Shown in pieces: positions 1 to 13,500 of a stretch of DNA of 64,000 nt. This DNA is from Nematopogon swammerdamellus. Taxonomy: Eukaryota > Arthropoda > Insecta > Lepidoptera > Adelidae. Location: the NCBI GenBank assembly GCA_946902875.1, contig OX336343.1, forward strand, positions 17,159,596 through 17,223,595, read 5' to 3'. The first letter of the stretch is position 1. Each line of letters begins with the position of its first letter. A program made the position numbers and the translations under genes. The notes beneath the pieces are model-generated. The model was not told the DNA's origin. It saw only the letters and a program-made list of their open reading frames with translations, and searched no databases.

Positions 1-239
1 AGGGAAGGGACCTACAGTTTAACGTGGAATCCGAACCACGGTCAGCCTCCAACGGTCGAGCGGTCACCCATCCAATCACTGACCGCGCTCAGCGTTGCTT
101 AATAACAGTTGACTAACCAACCGCGCCACTGAGCTACCGAGGCTGACGAATTTTCTTATCCCTTAGTCGACTTTTACGACATGCGACGGGGAGAGATGCA
201 GTGGGGCTATTCTTTTTAAGTACCGACCCCACACGGTAC
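1..239 (-). mobile_element. SINE A with head module, cut by window edge
   Basis: Tail is outside the window; the 5S-like and tRNA-like parts occupy 20-149 and the head module 150-239. Nearly identical to the copies at 13 kb and 36 kb. Confidence 0.8.
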
Positions 240-246
240 AAAGGAT

Positions 247-468
247 GACTCGGTGGAAGACCGTGCCAAGGTGAAAGGTGTCTAGCCTGTCATACCTTAG
301 CAGGGCATCTTGTCTTTATTACTTAGTCGCCATCCACGGCGACTAAGTAATAAAGACAAGATGCCCATCCGACACCACGTACGACATCCACGGAAAGAGA
401 AGCAGTGGCTATTCTTTTTAAGTACCGGCCCCACACAGTACTTAAAGTACCGGCCCCGCATAGTACGC
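247..468 (-). repeat. Rearranged head-module copy with perfect palindrome
   Basis: 247-280 is body type 1 in reverse. 303-331 and 338-366 form a perfect 29-bp inverted repeat (6-bp loop) made of the GGCGACTAAG...AAGACAAGATGCC part of the family; 367-468 is further decayed head module. Confidence 0.7.
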
Positions 469-1083
469 ACAAATGGTAATATTACGAAAATGAGTTGGTT
501 ATTAATTATATAAACTTGTTAGCAATAGGTTGATCAAGCAGCAACATAGGTTAGCCCACAATGGTTTGTTTCCTATCTCTTAAACAGAACCCTGTGTCGG
601 ACTAACAAAATAATCCCCAGAGCGGGGTCACATAATGTGAGAGTCTCATCTCTGGCGGTAAAGAAATCTCAATGCTATGAACGTCACGTGACGGCGGCGT
701 CACATAGAGCCCACAAGTGTGCCAGCGGTGGTAGACCCAACAAGTGGTAAGTACAACGGGTTCATCATGGGAGAGATGAGAGAGATTTTTCGAATTATCA
801 AAGAATTGAAGTGCATAATTGTTGCTCGTCACTCAGTTGAAGGAAAACATGGTGTGGGAACCTGTTCACTAACAACGCTAGTATGATGCTGTGTACAATA
901 CATGGTGGACTTGCAGAAATTGCATTCTACAATAATCCCGCCTTCTGCATTGCAGAAAGATAGAAAACTAATATTTTTTTTATGGAACCTGATCTCTTGG
1001 TTATCATCTTCTGCACCTATGATGTCAACCTGTTTCTGCTTTACTTTGATTGTGTCATACACAAGAACAGAACTGAAAAGGAG

Positions 1084-1437
1084 TTTTTTTTTATTGAAAT
1101 CTCGACATGTGGCACCGAGCCCCCCATAAGGTGTCTAACGACGCCCATGGACATTCGGTCGTATGCGGGGGTTGCGAAAGCCACGTCCGCCTGACAGGTG
1201 CCTATTCACGCCCCTCTTGAAGGACCCGAGACTGTACTTGGGGGGAAATATATGGGCAGGGAGAGCGTTCCCAGAGTTTACCGGTTTTGTAGAGGAAAGA
1301 TCTGCAGAACCGGTTGGTACGCCTCTGCACGGTGCTCGAGGTGCGGAGATGGAAAGGGGGCGGCGGGATCGCGTTAAACAGCTCCTCCGAGCGCTCCTCA
1401 TGGAATAAGCGATAGAACACACTTAGGGAGCCGACAG
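1084..1437 (-). mobile_element. Jockey-like LINE, truncated copy 1
   Basis: Same 3' end as the copy at 48586-49255, on the minus strand with poly(A) at 1083-1091. An internal stretch around 1315-1350 is deleted. Its 5' end lies about 10 nt inside the intron after PGAP1 exon 9. Confidence 0.8.
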
Positions 1438-1448
1438 TTTATACGTAC

Positions 1449-1575
1449 AGGTTCCTTGGTGGGAGATATCTTGACGATGACGTGCGTCCACGCCGGCTCC
1501 TGCATCATGAGATCGTGCAGGTGCACCGTGGCCACCTTGCGCAGACCAAAGTCCTCCGCCGCTCCCGTCCAACGA
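1449..1575 (-). CDS. PGAP1: PGAP1 exon 9 (last exon in window)
   Basis: 127 nt that continue exon 8 in frame as [20 protein letters not shown] with the acceptor ...ACTGAG before 1575; the nearer CAG eight bases upstream would create an in-frame stop. Donor GTACGT at 1448. Rich in G and C compared with its surroundings. The next exon lies left of the window. Confidence 0.72.
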
Positions 1576-4500
1576 CTCAGTTCTGATAGAGAAGTCGCAT
1601 TTTTGCTGAAATCAAATTGAATTTTTAACCGACTTCAAAAAAGGAGGAGGTTCTATGTTCGGCTGTATGTATTTTTTTTTATGTATGTTCAGCAATATCT
1701 TCCCCAATTGTGAACCGATTTCGATGATTCTTTTTGTGTTCGGTTCAGTCTAGCTCCAAGGTGGTCCCATTTTTTTTTTGGTCAAGATCGGATTGGAAAG
1801 CGATTCCGCCGAGTACATTAATAGCAAATAAAAATTACTAAAAAAACTGTGAAATAAAAAACTATTTCAAAAATATAAAAACCGCCTTCAAAAATGTATG
1901 AAATAAAAAAATAAAATCGAACCCTAGAGTTAAAGGCGGTGGTGCTAAAGCAAGCAAAAATAACCGACCGCCTTCAACTCTAGGGTTCGATTTTTATTTT
2001 TTTATTTCATACATTTTTGAAGGCGGTTTTTATATTTTTGAAATAGTTTTATTTTATGTGGAAAATTTATAACATTCAATAACATGTTTACAAAATGTTA
2101 TATGCGGGCACGTCTTCGACGACACATCGGAAGAACCCTGATCTGCTAAGACTACCCGCACTGCTACAGTCTTTGTCGTCGGCGACGGGCGGAGCGCTCA
2201 TGAGGATGGTCCATACGTTTGGCACGAAACGTCGAGCCACATAGCTCGTAGCTCGGATACGACCGCGAGTAAAGCCTAAAACATTTTGTAACTATCTTAT
2301 TTAATCCTTATATATACCTATAATAAAATCCAACGTCTGCTTTCTGTCTGAGTGTCTGTCTGTCTGTCCGCTTATAACTCGAGAACCACTGAACCGATTT
2401 TAATAAAACAAAATTCTACGGATTGCTTGATTCTTCCCATCAACTATAGGCTACTTACTATCACGCTAAATGGGTTATGAGGATAGCAGTGAAGTGAAAT
2501 ATGAGAGCGGGCGGAGCCGCGGGCACAGCTTGTTATTCTTATAAAATTGTCCTTAGATAAGGGCCCATGTACACTGTCGCTCTTATTTTACTGTGAGATA
2601 TTATGTGTACCGTGTATGTGTATGTGTACCGTGTGGGCCCGGTACTTAAAAAGAATAGCCCCACTGCATCTCTCCCCGTGCATGTCGTAAAAGGCGACTA
2701 AGGGATAAGGACAAGATGCCGTGCTAAAGGGCGACGGGATCGCCACCTCTCACCTTGGCATGGTACTTCCACCGAGTCATGCAGTAGGTGGGTATTCATG
2801 CCTTACTTGCTGCTTGATTGATTGAATCTTGTTCAAATACTTTGCGAAACGTGGTGGTCGGTGTTGCGCTGTACCAGAGTTCTTGCAGCACAACACCGAT
2901 TACTCTGCTTACCCCGATTGTCGGGATTCAGCGTGTGTGATATGTATGTATATGTATATTATGTGTAAATATATTGCTGATTTTACTATTTTATTTTATT
3001 TTAATTTTTTAACAGACTGTATTTTTATCGTTACTGGCAGTTATCAAAGAAAATATGTTATATTATGTTATGTTATGTTATGTATGTCATTTCATATTTT
3101 TTGTATTTTTAGATTAATTAGAACATAACATAATAAACGGTCATTCTCCGAGCTGCATAGCTCGAAATCTCAGGCTAAATGGAGGCAAACACGAGAATAG
3201 GCCACACGTTTGGCCTGAAACATAGATCAACATTTGCTCATAGAACGACCCCGAGTAAAGCTGTCCATTTTTTGGGATTCCGTATTTTTTTATATTTTTT
3301 TAATACCTGTGCGGTTTTTAACACAAATATTCTATTGGCATGCCCCATTTATACATAAACCCATAATTTTTGTCTCCCATCACAAGTTTGTTACATTAGA
3401 ACAGAACTCCATACCAGACGCGATGGTTCCCGTGCGTGTAGGCCGCGTTGCATCCGAACACCCAATCCCTGTCGTCCAAGTTGACAGCTTCTATGGCAAC
3501 GAAGCGGTCCTGGGGGAACCCCACTAGTCTGATCATTAGATATGTCATTCTGCAAATAAAACAGGCACACATCATTAATTATTCTTGACGTAGAATAGTC
3601 TAAGATTTCAGATAAATAGTGACTATATGAATGGTGGGGTAGAAAGTCAGACTGGGAAAGACCGTTGACGACTCGGAAAGACCGTCGGCAATCAAGAAAG
3701 ACCTGTAACGCTAAAGTGCCAGACAGGTGAATGGCCTAGCGAGCGGTGCCGGGAATCAATTGTTACGGCGCAAAAATGAAAAAAGAAAAACTTATCTTAC
3801 AAATATAAATATTTTTATAAGTAACTTAAAATGAATACATCATATTTTTGGTGCTTCTGTTAGTTTTTTTTGCTCTGTGCCAAGAGTAGTTCAAAAATAA
3901 ATATTCCAATTTCTTCATTTCTCACATTAGCTGGAGCTCAGTATGTGCCGCAAAGAATAAAGACCTTGCCAACCAGTAAACATATTGCTAAACTGTCATC
4001 TAATTATAACGCCTGTGTCATCGTTGTTTAGGTATAACATCGTGAGAAACCGTTCCAACTTGCGCTCCAAAACTATTTCACTTCCTCCGGTGGTTTGGAA
4101 CTAGGCCAAACTGTGTCCATGACGAAAGTAGATAAAATATACCACATTATCTCATACATAATCCGCTTAATAACTAATTGTCAATTTAAAAATTGATTGA
4201 AAGGTGAGCGTAATCAGTAAGTACTATTGTAAATATATAAAAATTATTACTTGATTGAAGTGGTTTATAGACTCTTCAATCAGGTTAAGTAATGATTGCT
4301 TTTGCGATAAATTATCACTGATAGGTGAACCCAAAATATTCCATCATCTCGTGTATGTATTTTTAGTAGGCAAGTTAGAAAATAATTTTTTTTTTGCAAA
4401 GATATAAAAAAGGGTAATCTATTTATATCAACAATACACAATTAAAAGTTAATATGCGAGCCGGTTATTTCGATTGGCGAAGCAGAGGTGTTACAGCATG

Positions 4501-7500
4501 CTCTTAAAGAAATTGTTTTGCATAAAAATATTCTCATTAGAAAAATTTCAACACCTAGCACAGAATACATACCTGTTAATGTCAGGGCGAGAGATCTGAT
4601 AAATACGGCGGTTATCTTCGTACCAAAACGCATCTGGTATCATTAGTGAGCTAGCTCGGGGAATACTGGGGTTCAAAGTCATTGAGCGGTTCGCCTGTAA
4701 TAAAAAAATCTAAATTTTTTTACCGTTCATATTTGTTTACTTGTACCATCTCTGGTCTTCCTACTAAAACTGAAGATTGATAACATTTTTAACCGACTTC
4801 AAAAAAAGGAGGAGGTTCTCAATTCGACTGTATTTTTTTTATGTTTGTCCCCTCAGAACTTTCGACTGGGTGAACCGATTTTGATGATTCTTTTTTTATT
4901 TGAAAGCTGGTGCTTCCCGTGTGGTCCCATTCCAATTTGATCAAGATCGGATTGGAAAGCGAGGCGGAATCGCTCGGCCTTCGGCCTCGCAATTCCGCCG
5001 AGTACATTAATAGCAAAAAATTACTAAAAAACACTGTGAAATAAAAAACTATTTAAAAAAATATAAAAACCGCCTTCAAAAATGTATGAAATAAAAAAAA
5101 ATCCAACCCTAGAGTTGAAGGCGGTGCAAGCAAAAATAACCGACCGCCTTCAACTCTAGGGTTAGATTTTTTTTTATTTCATAAATTTTTTTAAAGCATT
5201 ACTAGACCCACTGACATCAGTCAATGCAGAGAAAAAACATTGCTAAATGTAGTACAAAATGGAGACATATTTGAATATAAAAAGTTAAAAATATTGTGTT
5301 CAATTGGACCCGATCGGATCCAGAACAACAATACGAAACAAAAGAATATTGTTCAGTTATACTCAAAATCATATTATACTTAAATCTAGGAAACATGACA
5401 GGCTTATGCGTAAATTATTTATTTTCGTTGACACATAATTTCATCGATGGTATTTTTAAGAGTTATATTATTTTACCTGAAAATACTGCAGTGCTTTTGT
5501 CATAATAATTTGCTTGTCATCCACAATCTGATTGACAGTTTTATCAACTATAGAGAAGAGAAATTTATTAAAAACTAGCACAAATTGTTTGCACCAAACA
5601 ATACTGAGGTGGTCGGTCGACGTCCATACACCAGGGATGGCTGTCATCTGGAATCATACATCATTGGAATCATACAATCATAAACGATTTTAATATATCG
5701 AACTAAGGTCGATCGAAAAGTATGTGAAAGAAAACTGTTGTTTTCTATTAGTTCAGTGTTGTCAGCACAACTAAAAATTGGCCAAGTGTGAGTCGGACGA
5801 ATAAAAAAATCTGGACGAACTGGGACACCAGTCTATGGCACTTAACCCTGACAAAAACATGGTATGCATATCACAAGTGTGGATAGTGATGACATCTAGC
5901 TGCATTAAGTTAAAAAGAAACCTGTATTTAACATTTTTTACAAGTTTACAGCTGACTTCACTACCTTCACCTAAAATGTTGACGCTAATTAATTCCTGTC
6001 AAATGTATGACAATTCATGTCACTTTAACCGACAAACAACTGGTGGACGAGACTTAACCGGAGGTGGTGGTCGATTTCACCACCTTTGAGTAAAATGTAT
6101 TGCCGGTTACCTCCTATCAACTGTATGACAAATGTCACTATAGTCAACACTATAAATGGCTAATGGAGACTTAATCGATGTTTTTTTTTATGGAAACTGA
6201 CACGGTTGGCTACATCACCCAAAACATCCGTGATGTCAGCCCATAACACCGGGTGAATTAGGTGCCATGTCAGTGCTTCCCTTCATTTCATGTCGGCTAC
6301 ACTGAACTGGACGGAAAACACGAACTATTTACATAGCCGTTTCGACCGAGTTTCATTCAGTGTGGTGGTACCAACCCGGGCGGTATGAATCCTACCACCT
6401 AGTAAGGTAAGAAGAGAAGGGACCTACAGTTTTACGTGGAATCCGAACCACAGTCAGCCTCCAACGGTCGAGCGGTCACCCATCCAAGTACTGGCGCTCA
6501 GCGTTGCTTAAGGCGGAAATAAGACTCAAAAGGTCAACTTTATACGAAATTATTGAGCTATTATATTCAAAGTCAAAAGTCAAAAGTCAAAACATTTATT
6601 TTGTCTTCATATTTAGTACACATAAGTAATCACAGTACATTCAATATTAAACAATCGTCAATTTCTTATTTCTAAATTAAAGTAATGTCCAGAGTACGAG
6701 TATATACATACAATAATGTATTTATTATATTAAAATTTTAAAGAAATTTAAATTGTAAAAGGTCTTTTCGTGTAGCCACTTCGTTAGTCCCGTTTTGAAA
6801 TGTTTATTGTTTTCCAGGTTGCACAGATCTTCTGGAAGTTTGTTATAAATGTTTATACTATTGAAGTGTACACCAGTTTTGTGTTTTTGTGTCTTATGTT
6901 TTATTTGCTGAATGTTTGACCTGTGCCTAGTGGAGTATCTGTGGTTCAGGCACTGGTATTCATTTGGTCTGTCTCTTACGTACATCGCAGTCTTCAGAAC
7001 ATAAACGTCGTACATGGTTAGGAGTTTTAGCCTTTTAAATATGGGCTCACAGTGAGCATCCCATGCAGCGTTCGTCATGATCCGAGCCGCTTTTTTCTGC
7101 AACCTGAACACCCTCACAGCCTCCCCCGAGTGACCCCAGAACTCTAATCCGTATGACATTATCGAGTAGAAGTACCCAGAGTAAGCACTCTTGAGGGTGT
7201 CCAAGTCGCAGCACTTTGACAGCGTCCTCAGACAGTAACATGCTTTGCTAAGCTTGTCACATACTTTGTCTATATGCTCAACCCATCGTAGGTGTTGGTC
7301 TACAGTGAAGCCTAAAAATACCGTGGATGCAGCAAATTCGATTATTTCATTGTTATATTTTATGAACATTTCATTGTCTTTTATGTTTTTACTTGTTATT
7401 GAAAAATTAACACAATGTGTTTTCCCACTATTCAGAATTAGACCATTTGCCGAAAACCATGCTCCGATTTCTTTTATAACTGTGTTAATTTTTTCTATTA

Positions 7501-10500
7501 GTTTAGTTCTACTTTCGTCAGTAACAATAACATTTGCATCGTCTGCATAGAGCACCACAAGGTATGACAACATAACTAATGTAGTGTACTTCGGAAAGTC
7601 GTTTATAAATATAATAAATAATAGCGGTGCTAATATGGATCCCTGTGGTACTCCATACTCAGACACAAACGGCTTTGATATGACCGTGGTCATTTCTCCT
7701 TTTTTAGTGTCCGACGATGCAACATTTACTCTAAAAGTGCGATCGTTAAGGTAAGACCGAAACCAATCCAGTGCCTGGTCTTCCACACCGTAAATTTTCA
7801 ATTTCTGAAGAAGGAACTTGTGATTTACTACGTCGAAAGCTTTCGATAAGTCGACAAACACACCCGCTACACTATCGCCTTTGTCCAGTGCCTGGAGAAT
7901 TGACTTCGTTAATTCATACGTGGCCGATGATGTTGATTTTCCGGGCCTGAAACCGTGTTGGTTTTGTGAAAGGATGTTATTTGTTTCTACAAAATGTAAC
8001 AGTTGATTGTGCATGGCTTTTTCGAACACCTTAGAAAACACTGGCAACACCGATACAGGTCTATAGTTTTCTGGTAAGGCTTTATCTCCTTTTTTATAGA
8101 GTGGTATTAGTTTCGCGCATTTCAGTTTCCGGGGAAAAGTACCTGTTTCAAAAGAAAGATTTATCAAATAGGTCAGAATACCTAAGATAGGCTTATATGA
8201 TTTATGTAGCAGTGCTACTGAGATACCACTTTGATCTTGAGTTGGTTTTCTTTTTAACGAATTGATAATTTTCTCTATGTTTTTTTCAGTTAGTACTTCT
8301 GCTCTGAACCGGTTTTTGTGAGATACTGGCATATGACAAGTTTTTAATAGCGCACATGGGTCCATTTGTTTCTTGCCTAATGTGTCAACAAGAAGTTTCG
8401 GTATGCTTTGATAGTAAGCGCCGAAAGTTTCTGCGATAATATCTGGGTTATTGGTCATAGTGTTTTCTGATAGTTTTAAAATAATGTTTTCCTTATCGAT
8501 TTTCCTATCTTTTCCGGTTTCTCTTTTCACAACTTTCCAAATAGTTTTTGATTTATTGTCACTTTTTTCAATAATTTTCTTGATATGTTTAGTTTTGTCA
8601 GTTTTTAATTGGTTTCTATAGTTCAATTTTAGTTTGTTTAGTGTTTCTTTGAATTCCTTACTTTTTATGTTTGTTCCTAATACTTCCAACGCTGTTATTT
8701 TATCTTTAAGTACTTTTGTTTCTGGTTCTAACCAGTTTTTTTGTTTCTGAGTTGTAATGGTTCTCTTTTTAACGGGAAAAGCTTCATCAAAATAATAAGT
8801 GTACAATTCGAAAAAAGTATCAAACGCCTCGTCCATAGTATTGCATTTATAAACATTCGTAAAACTTGTACAATTTAGTAGGCTTTGAAAATACGTTATA
8901 TTTACTTCTGAAAATATTCTGCCTATTTTAGTTTGCCGTTTAGGGTGTGAATTTATTCCTTTAAAAGTACTGATTTGGTATTTGTGGTCCGACACTCCAT
9001 TAGGCAAAGTCAAACATTCAGCATCGTCCTTTGGTATGTTTGTAATTACATAATCTATAATTGACTTTCTAGTGTCACATATTCTGGTAGGTTCATTGAC
9101 AAGGTTCTCTAGATTAAATATATTCATTAGCTGTACCAGACTCTTATAATTTACAGATTGCTTGTCATAGAAATCAATATTAAGATCACCACAGAGTATT
9201 AAATAATCGTAACTAGAAATTAATTCATTCAATAAAAATTCACATTTGTCAAAAAAATAATCATGTTCATTTCCAGTATGGTACATTGTCAAAATACAGA
9301 TTTGTTTTTTGTTTACTTTGATAGTTATAATTGTGAATTCAATAGATTGTTCTTTAATCAAGTTGTCAAATTTTTTAATCACAGTAACATTTGGATATAT
9401 ATGTTCTCGTACGTATACACAAACGCCTCCGCCTGACCGCGTGCTGCGGGCGTATCCATGTACTGCTCTGTAACCAGGCAGTACATATATTGGCTCGCCG
9501 CGGGCTTGCCATGTCTCTGACACACAAAATATGTCTGTCATGGGATTTAGGTTGCTTAGGAAAGCTTCTATTTCTAGCATTTTATTTCTCATACTTCTAA
9601 CATTTTGGTGAACAATGGTTAGATTATTTGATGTCAGTCGAATGTCAACTTGGCCTGTCGGCTTCGTGTCATTATTTTGGGCGTCGCCGGCGCAGTGGTT
9701 GGCGGCAGCGGCGGCGGCGGTGCGGTGTGAGCTGCATTCTTGTTTTGTCCGTGAACCGGTGAGTTGTGCTGTTGGATTTTTAGTGGAGAGAAGGGGTTCG
9801 TATGCGTTGTTGTATCTGATTTCAGGTCTGGAGTTTCTTCTGAGTTCACTGTTTGCTCTTTGTGTCCTCGATGAGTGTCTCTTGAACCTAAAAAAGCAAG
9901 CGGCTTTTTCTTTTCGATGTACTTTCGAACTCCTGTGCCCTTCGGCCAAAATTCCGGATTTAGTAGTTGATCAGTCTGTTCCTTCGAACTTTCTAGTTTA
10001 AATGAAGAATAGTTATCACCTCGTGGCGTCAGTTTTTCGACTTTAATGTCTTGTTCGCTGATGTTGGTGAGATTTTTTATTACGTAGGTTTTTATTTGCT
10101 CGGTAGTTGTTGAGGGATCTAGGCGGCAAATGTGTATTCCGCTGTATGGCTGATAACGCTGTGCGACTTTCAGAGTGATTTCTTCTTTGTTTGAGTCATC
10201 ACGAGTCCCGATAATCATAGGATTATCAGTTCGTGTGCGTGAGTTCGAATTTCTACCCTTATTCGCGTATGAATCACGAAAATCGGGGAAATTTTCTTTC
10301 GTTGGCAACACTTGTTTGCGCTGACCGGCTTCAGTTTCAGCGGCGGCGGCGGCCGTAGCGAAAGTAGTGGAGGGAGTGACACCTGTAGTCGACGAGTGAT
10401 GGTCGGTCGGTGCGTTTGTTCGTTTTGTCCTCTTTCCGCTGACTTGCTTGCGCGTGCGACTGTGATCATTGCGTACCGTTTCCGCATAGGTAAGTATCTC

Positions 10501-13500
10501 GCTTTTGCCTTGCGAGTGCCTATTTTGCGATCGTGACGCGGTTGGTTGTTTCCGAGTGTTGGTAGCGAGATCGGCGGCGGTCGGATCAGATTGTGCGTGT
10601 GTGTGTGGATGTGTTTCCGTCTGTCGAGAAGCTGGATTTGAATCCGCTGACCGTTCATGTTTGAGTGTGTGGGTGAAGCGATTCTGGTTCATTCTATTTG
10701 ATCGTATTTCTTCATTTTGCTGCTCAATACGGGATACTCTTTGCAGGAGATCGTTAAGGAGTGCAGTGCAGTGAGTTTGTGTGGTCGATATATCGTTCAG
10801 TTTGGTGTCAATTATTATTGCATACATACATATAATTACATATTATTGAGAAGTATTGATCTTTAACTAACAAACATAGCGAAAAAAATATATATTTTGC
10901 TACTTTGGAAAGGTGTTAAATAAATCTCCAAAAAATAAGGAAAAGTACGAAAATTGTACTTTCAAGTTAAATTATCTTGAGAAACATTAATTGTTTCAAT
11001 ACAAGACCCTCATAGAAATATATATAATATTTTTTCCTACAATCCTAGCAAAAAAAATTTTGTTTTCCGTCTTTCCAACACGTGAAATTTAATATATAGT
11101 TTGATTTTCACGCAAACGTTCTTCGTCGGCGCGACGTATCAGCCACCGCACGAGTAGAACGAATCTCACACCTATTACATCTGCATACGGTTCGTGTTTC
11201 AATCATCAGTGCTCGGGTAGCACGGTTTGAGTCTTATTTCCACCTTAACAACGTGAAAGGTGGTGGTGAAATTCAGGCTTATTGTTGTTAATACGAGTTT
11301 AACTAAATAAGTTTCACAAAATCTTACCAAAGCGCTAAAATCGCTATACTCTGAAGAGATCAGATTCGACGGGACCATCAGATCTTTAGCGCCGCTCCCG
11401 AAGCTCAACAACGTTTTGCTGTGTCTCAGGGGACTACTCCTCCATTCTTCGTTCATCTTCAAGTAGTATCGGTCTATCGCCATGTCAAAGTTGAGAACGG
11501 GGGCGGCCAGCGGAGCCGCTAGCGTTATAGCTATGCCAGTTAAGTTTTGAGTTTCCGGATAGACAAGCAGACGTTTTGCGATCACTCCACCCTAAAAAAA
11601 GTTTATCTATATATATAATAAAATCGTAGACTTACCCTGTCTGTACATTAACAATTTTAGCAACAAAAAAAACCGGGGGGACGGGAGGAATAAGTAATAG
11701 AATGTAAAAGAACAATTTTAGAAATTTTTGTCTGTTTGTTAGTTTGTTCGTTTGTACGCGCATCACGCAAAAGCCACTCATTGGATTCAAAATCTAATTA
11801 CTAAAAAATATGAAGCTTCATTCTGAGTAACATTCAGTGTTTATTTCATCAAAATCAACCCACAGAATCAAAAGATATAACATTTTTTTAAGTTTAGTTA
11901 GAAACCTCAGAGCACCACGCCACTGCGCCGAGTCGCAGTGCCGCATGCCCAGTGTCGCGGAGCGGTGTGCCGCGAGGGGGGGAGCGTGCCAATATAATAT
12001 AAAATATTTGCCGGCACGTAGCAATTTCAAAATTTTGTATGGAATAAAAATTTTATTTTAATTTTTAGTATTTAGTATCACAAATGATTAATTTCCATGT
12101 GGTTCTGAAAGAATAATTAGTCATGTTCAGTTATCCACGCGGACGCAGTCGCGGGCATAAGTTAGTGATTGATAAAGTACAGAAGAAAGAAATTTAAATA
12201 TTTAATATGTTATAGAGCGGGCATTGGAGACATTTTCTAACAATAACTTTGATCTTGTACCTCAATCAATAACGCCATCTAACCTCACGCAAGTGAGGCG
12301 TCACACTAGACTGAGCGACTTGTTCCGTAGGTAATAAGTAGTAGATTACGATTTTGTTCACTCTGTTCGGTCGATCGTTACTTTTAAAGTCTTTGGTACA
12401 GAACGAAATCAGTATATTATTGAACATGTCAGCCTCTTGGTAAAGGTTTGCCGTAAAGACTAAATGGACTACTTCATAAATATCTGTTAGATTTATTTAG
12501 CATTACGTTCCGAAGTAATCACCTGGGGACAGTATGTGTGACAGACAGAAGGACAAATACCCGACCGATCTTATAAGGGTCACTGCTCACTGCCAGCGTC
12601 ACTTTCTAAACAACCCTAAAGGAGAAAAATCTGTCAAGTGCACACGGAGGTTTCCGTATCTATCCGCTATCAATAATATACGCCTATCTTTTGTCTTTCA
12701 ACAGTGCAATGTATAAAAGCCTGGCGCCATCTATTATTCAGCAGCGTGACTAATAGATTTTTCGCACGTTTGTTGTATGTGAGCCCGCCTTAATTTTTAA
12801 CATTTTCTTTTTTTTATTATTTGTTTGTTATATCCACCATAGTAACACATATTCTGTGAAAATTTCAACAGACTACCTATTACGGTTCAAGAGATACAGA
12901 CCTCGGACAGACAAACAGCGGAGGTTTAGTAATAGGCTTCCGTACGGGATACGGAAACCTAAAAAAAAGTTCCAAAGTGCCGCAATGAAAAACAACTGAC
13001 CATAGAATGTCCGATAACGACGACCGTGTTCGGAATACTCTGCATATGCTTGTTTATCTTGTAGAGGCTTAGAATTCTCTGGAGCGAGAGAGCCGTGAAC
13101 TCTGTCTGCTGTTGAAGTACACCCCCGTAGAGACCCGACAGTTCCTCGTTGAAACTCACTGCGGGGAAAACAATTTGAATTATCCTGGGACTGCAGTAAT
13201 CTCCTCTACGTAGTGTAAATGCAATGTCTCTCGCCTGTTGTATTATATTTTTATTTTTTTTTTTTTTATGGAACCTGACACGGTTGGCTACATCACCTAC
13301 AACATCCGTGATGTCAGCCCATAACACAGGGTGAACTAGGTGCCATGTCAGTGCTTCCCTTCATTTCATGTCGGCTACACTAAACTGGACGGAAAACACG
13401 AACTATTTACATAGCCGTTTCGACCGACGTTTCGTTCAGTGCGGTGGTACCAACCCGGCCGGGATAAACCCTACCACCTAGTAAGGTAAGAAGGGAAGGG

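Larger units (their letters stand above)
6570..10865 (-). mobile_element. CR1/L2-superfamily LINE in PGAP1 intron 5
   Basis: A 4.3 kb non-LTR retrotransposon in the same orientation as PGAP1. Two long open frames overlap by about 316 nt (ORF1 10827-9634, ORF2 9949-6725), followed by a 3' UTR and a short tail of 7-bp repeats instead of poly(A), as is usual in this superfamily. Neither frame is broken, so the copy looks young, but there is almost no 5' UTR and no target-site duplication was recognised, so the 5' end may be truncated. The insertion lies beside a 5'-truncated SINE (6182-6514). Confidence 0.85.

Noticed and set aside
2829..3128. Plus-strand 99-codon frame
   Set aside because: Runs across a repeat boundary into AT-rich and TATG-repeat DNA.
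10215..10774. Several 70-150 codon frames on both strands
   Set aside because: Shadows of LINE ORF1 in other frames.
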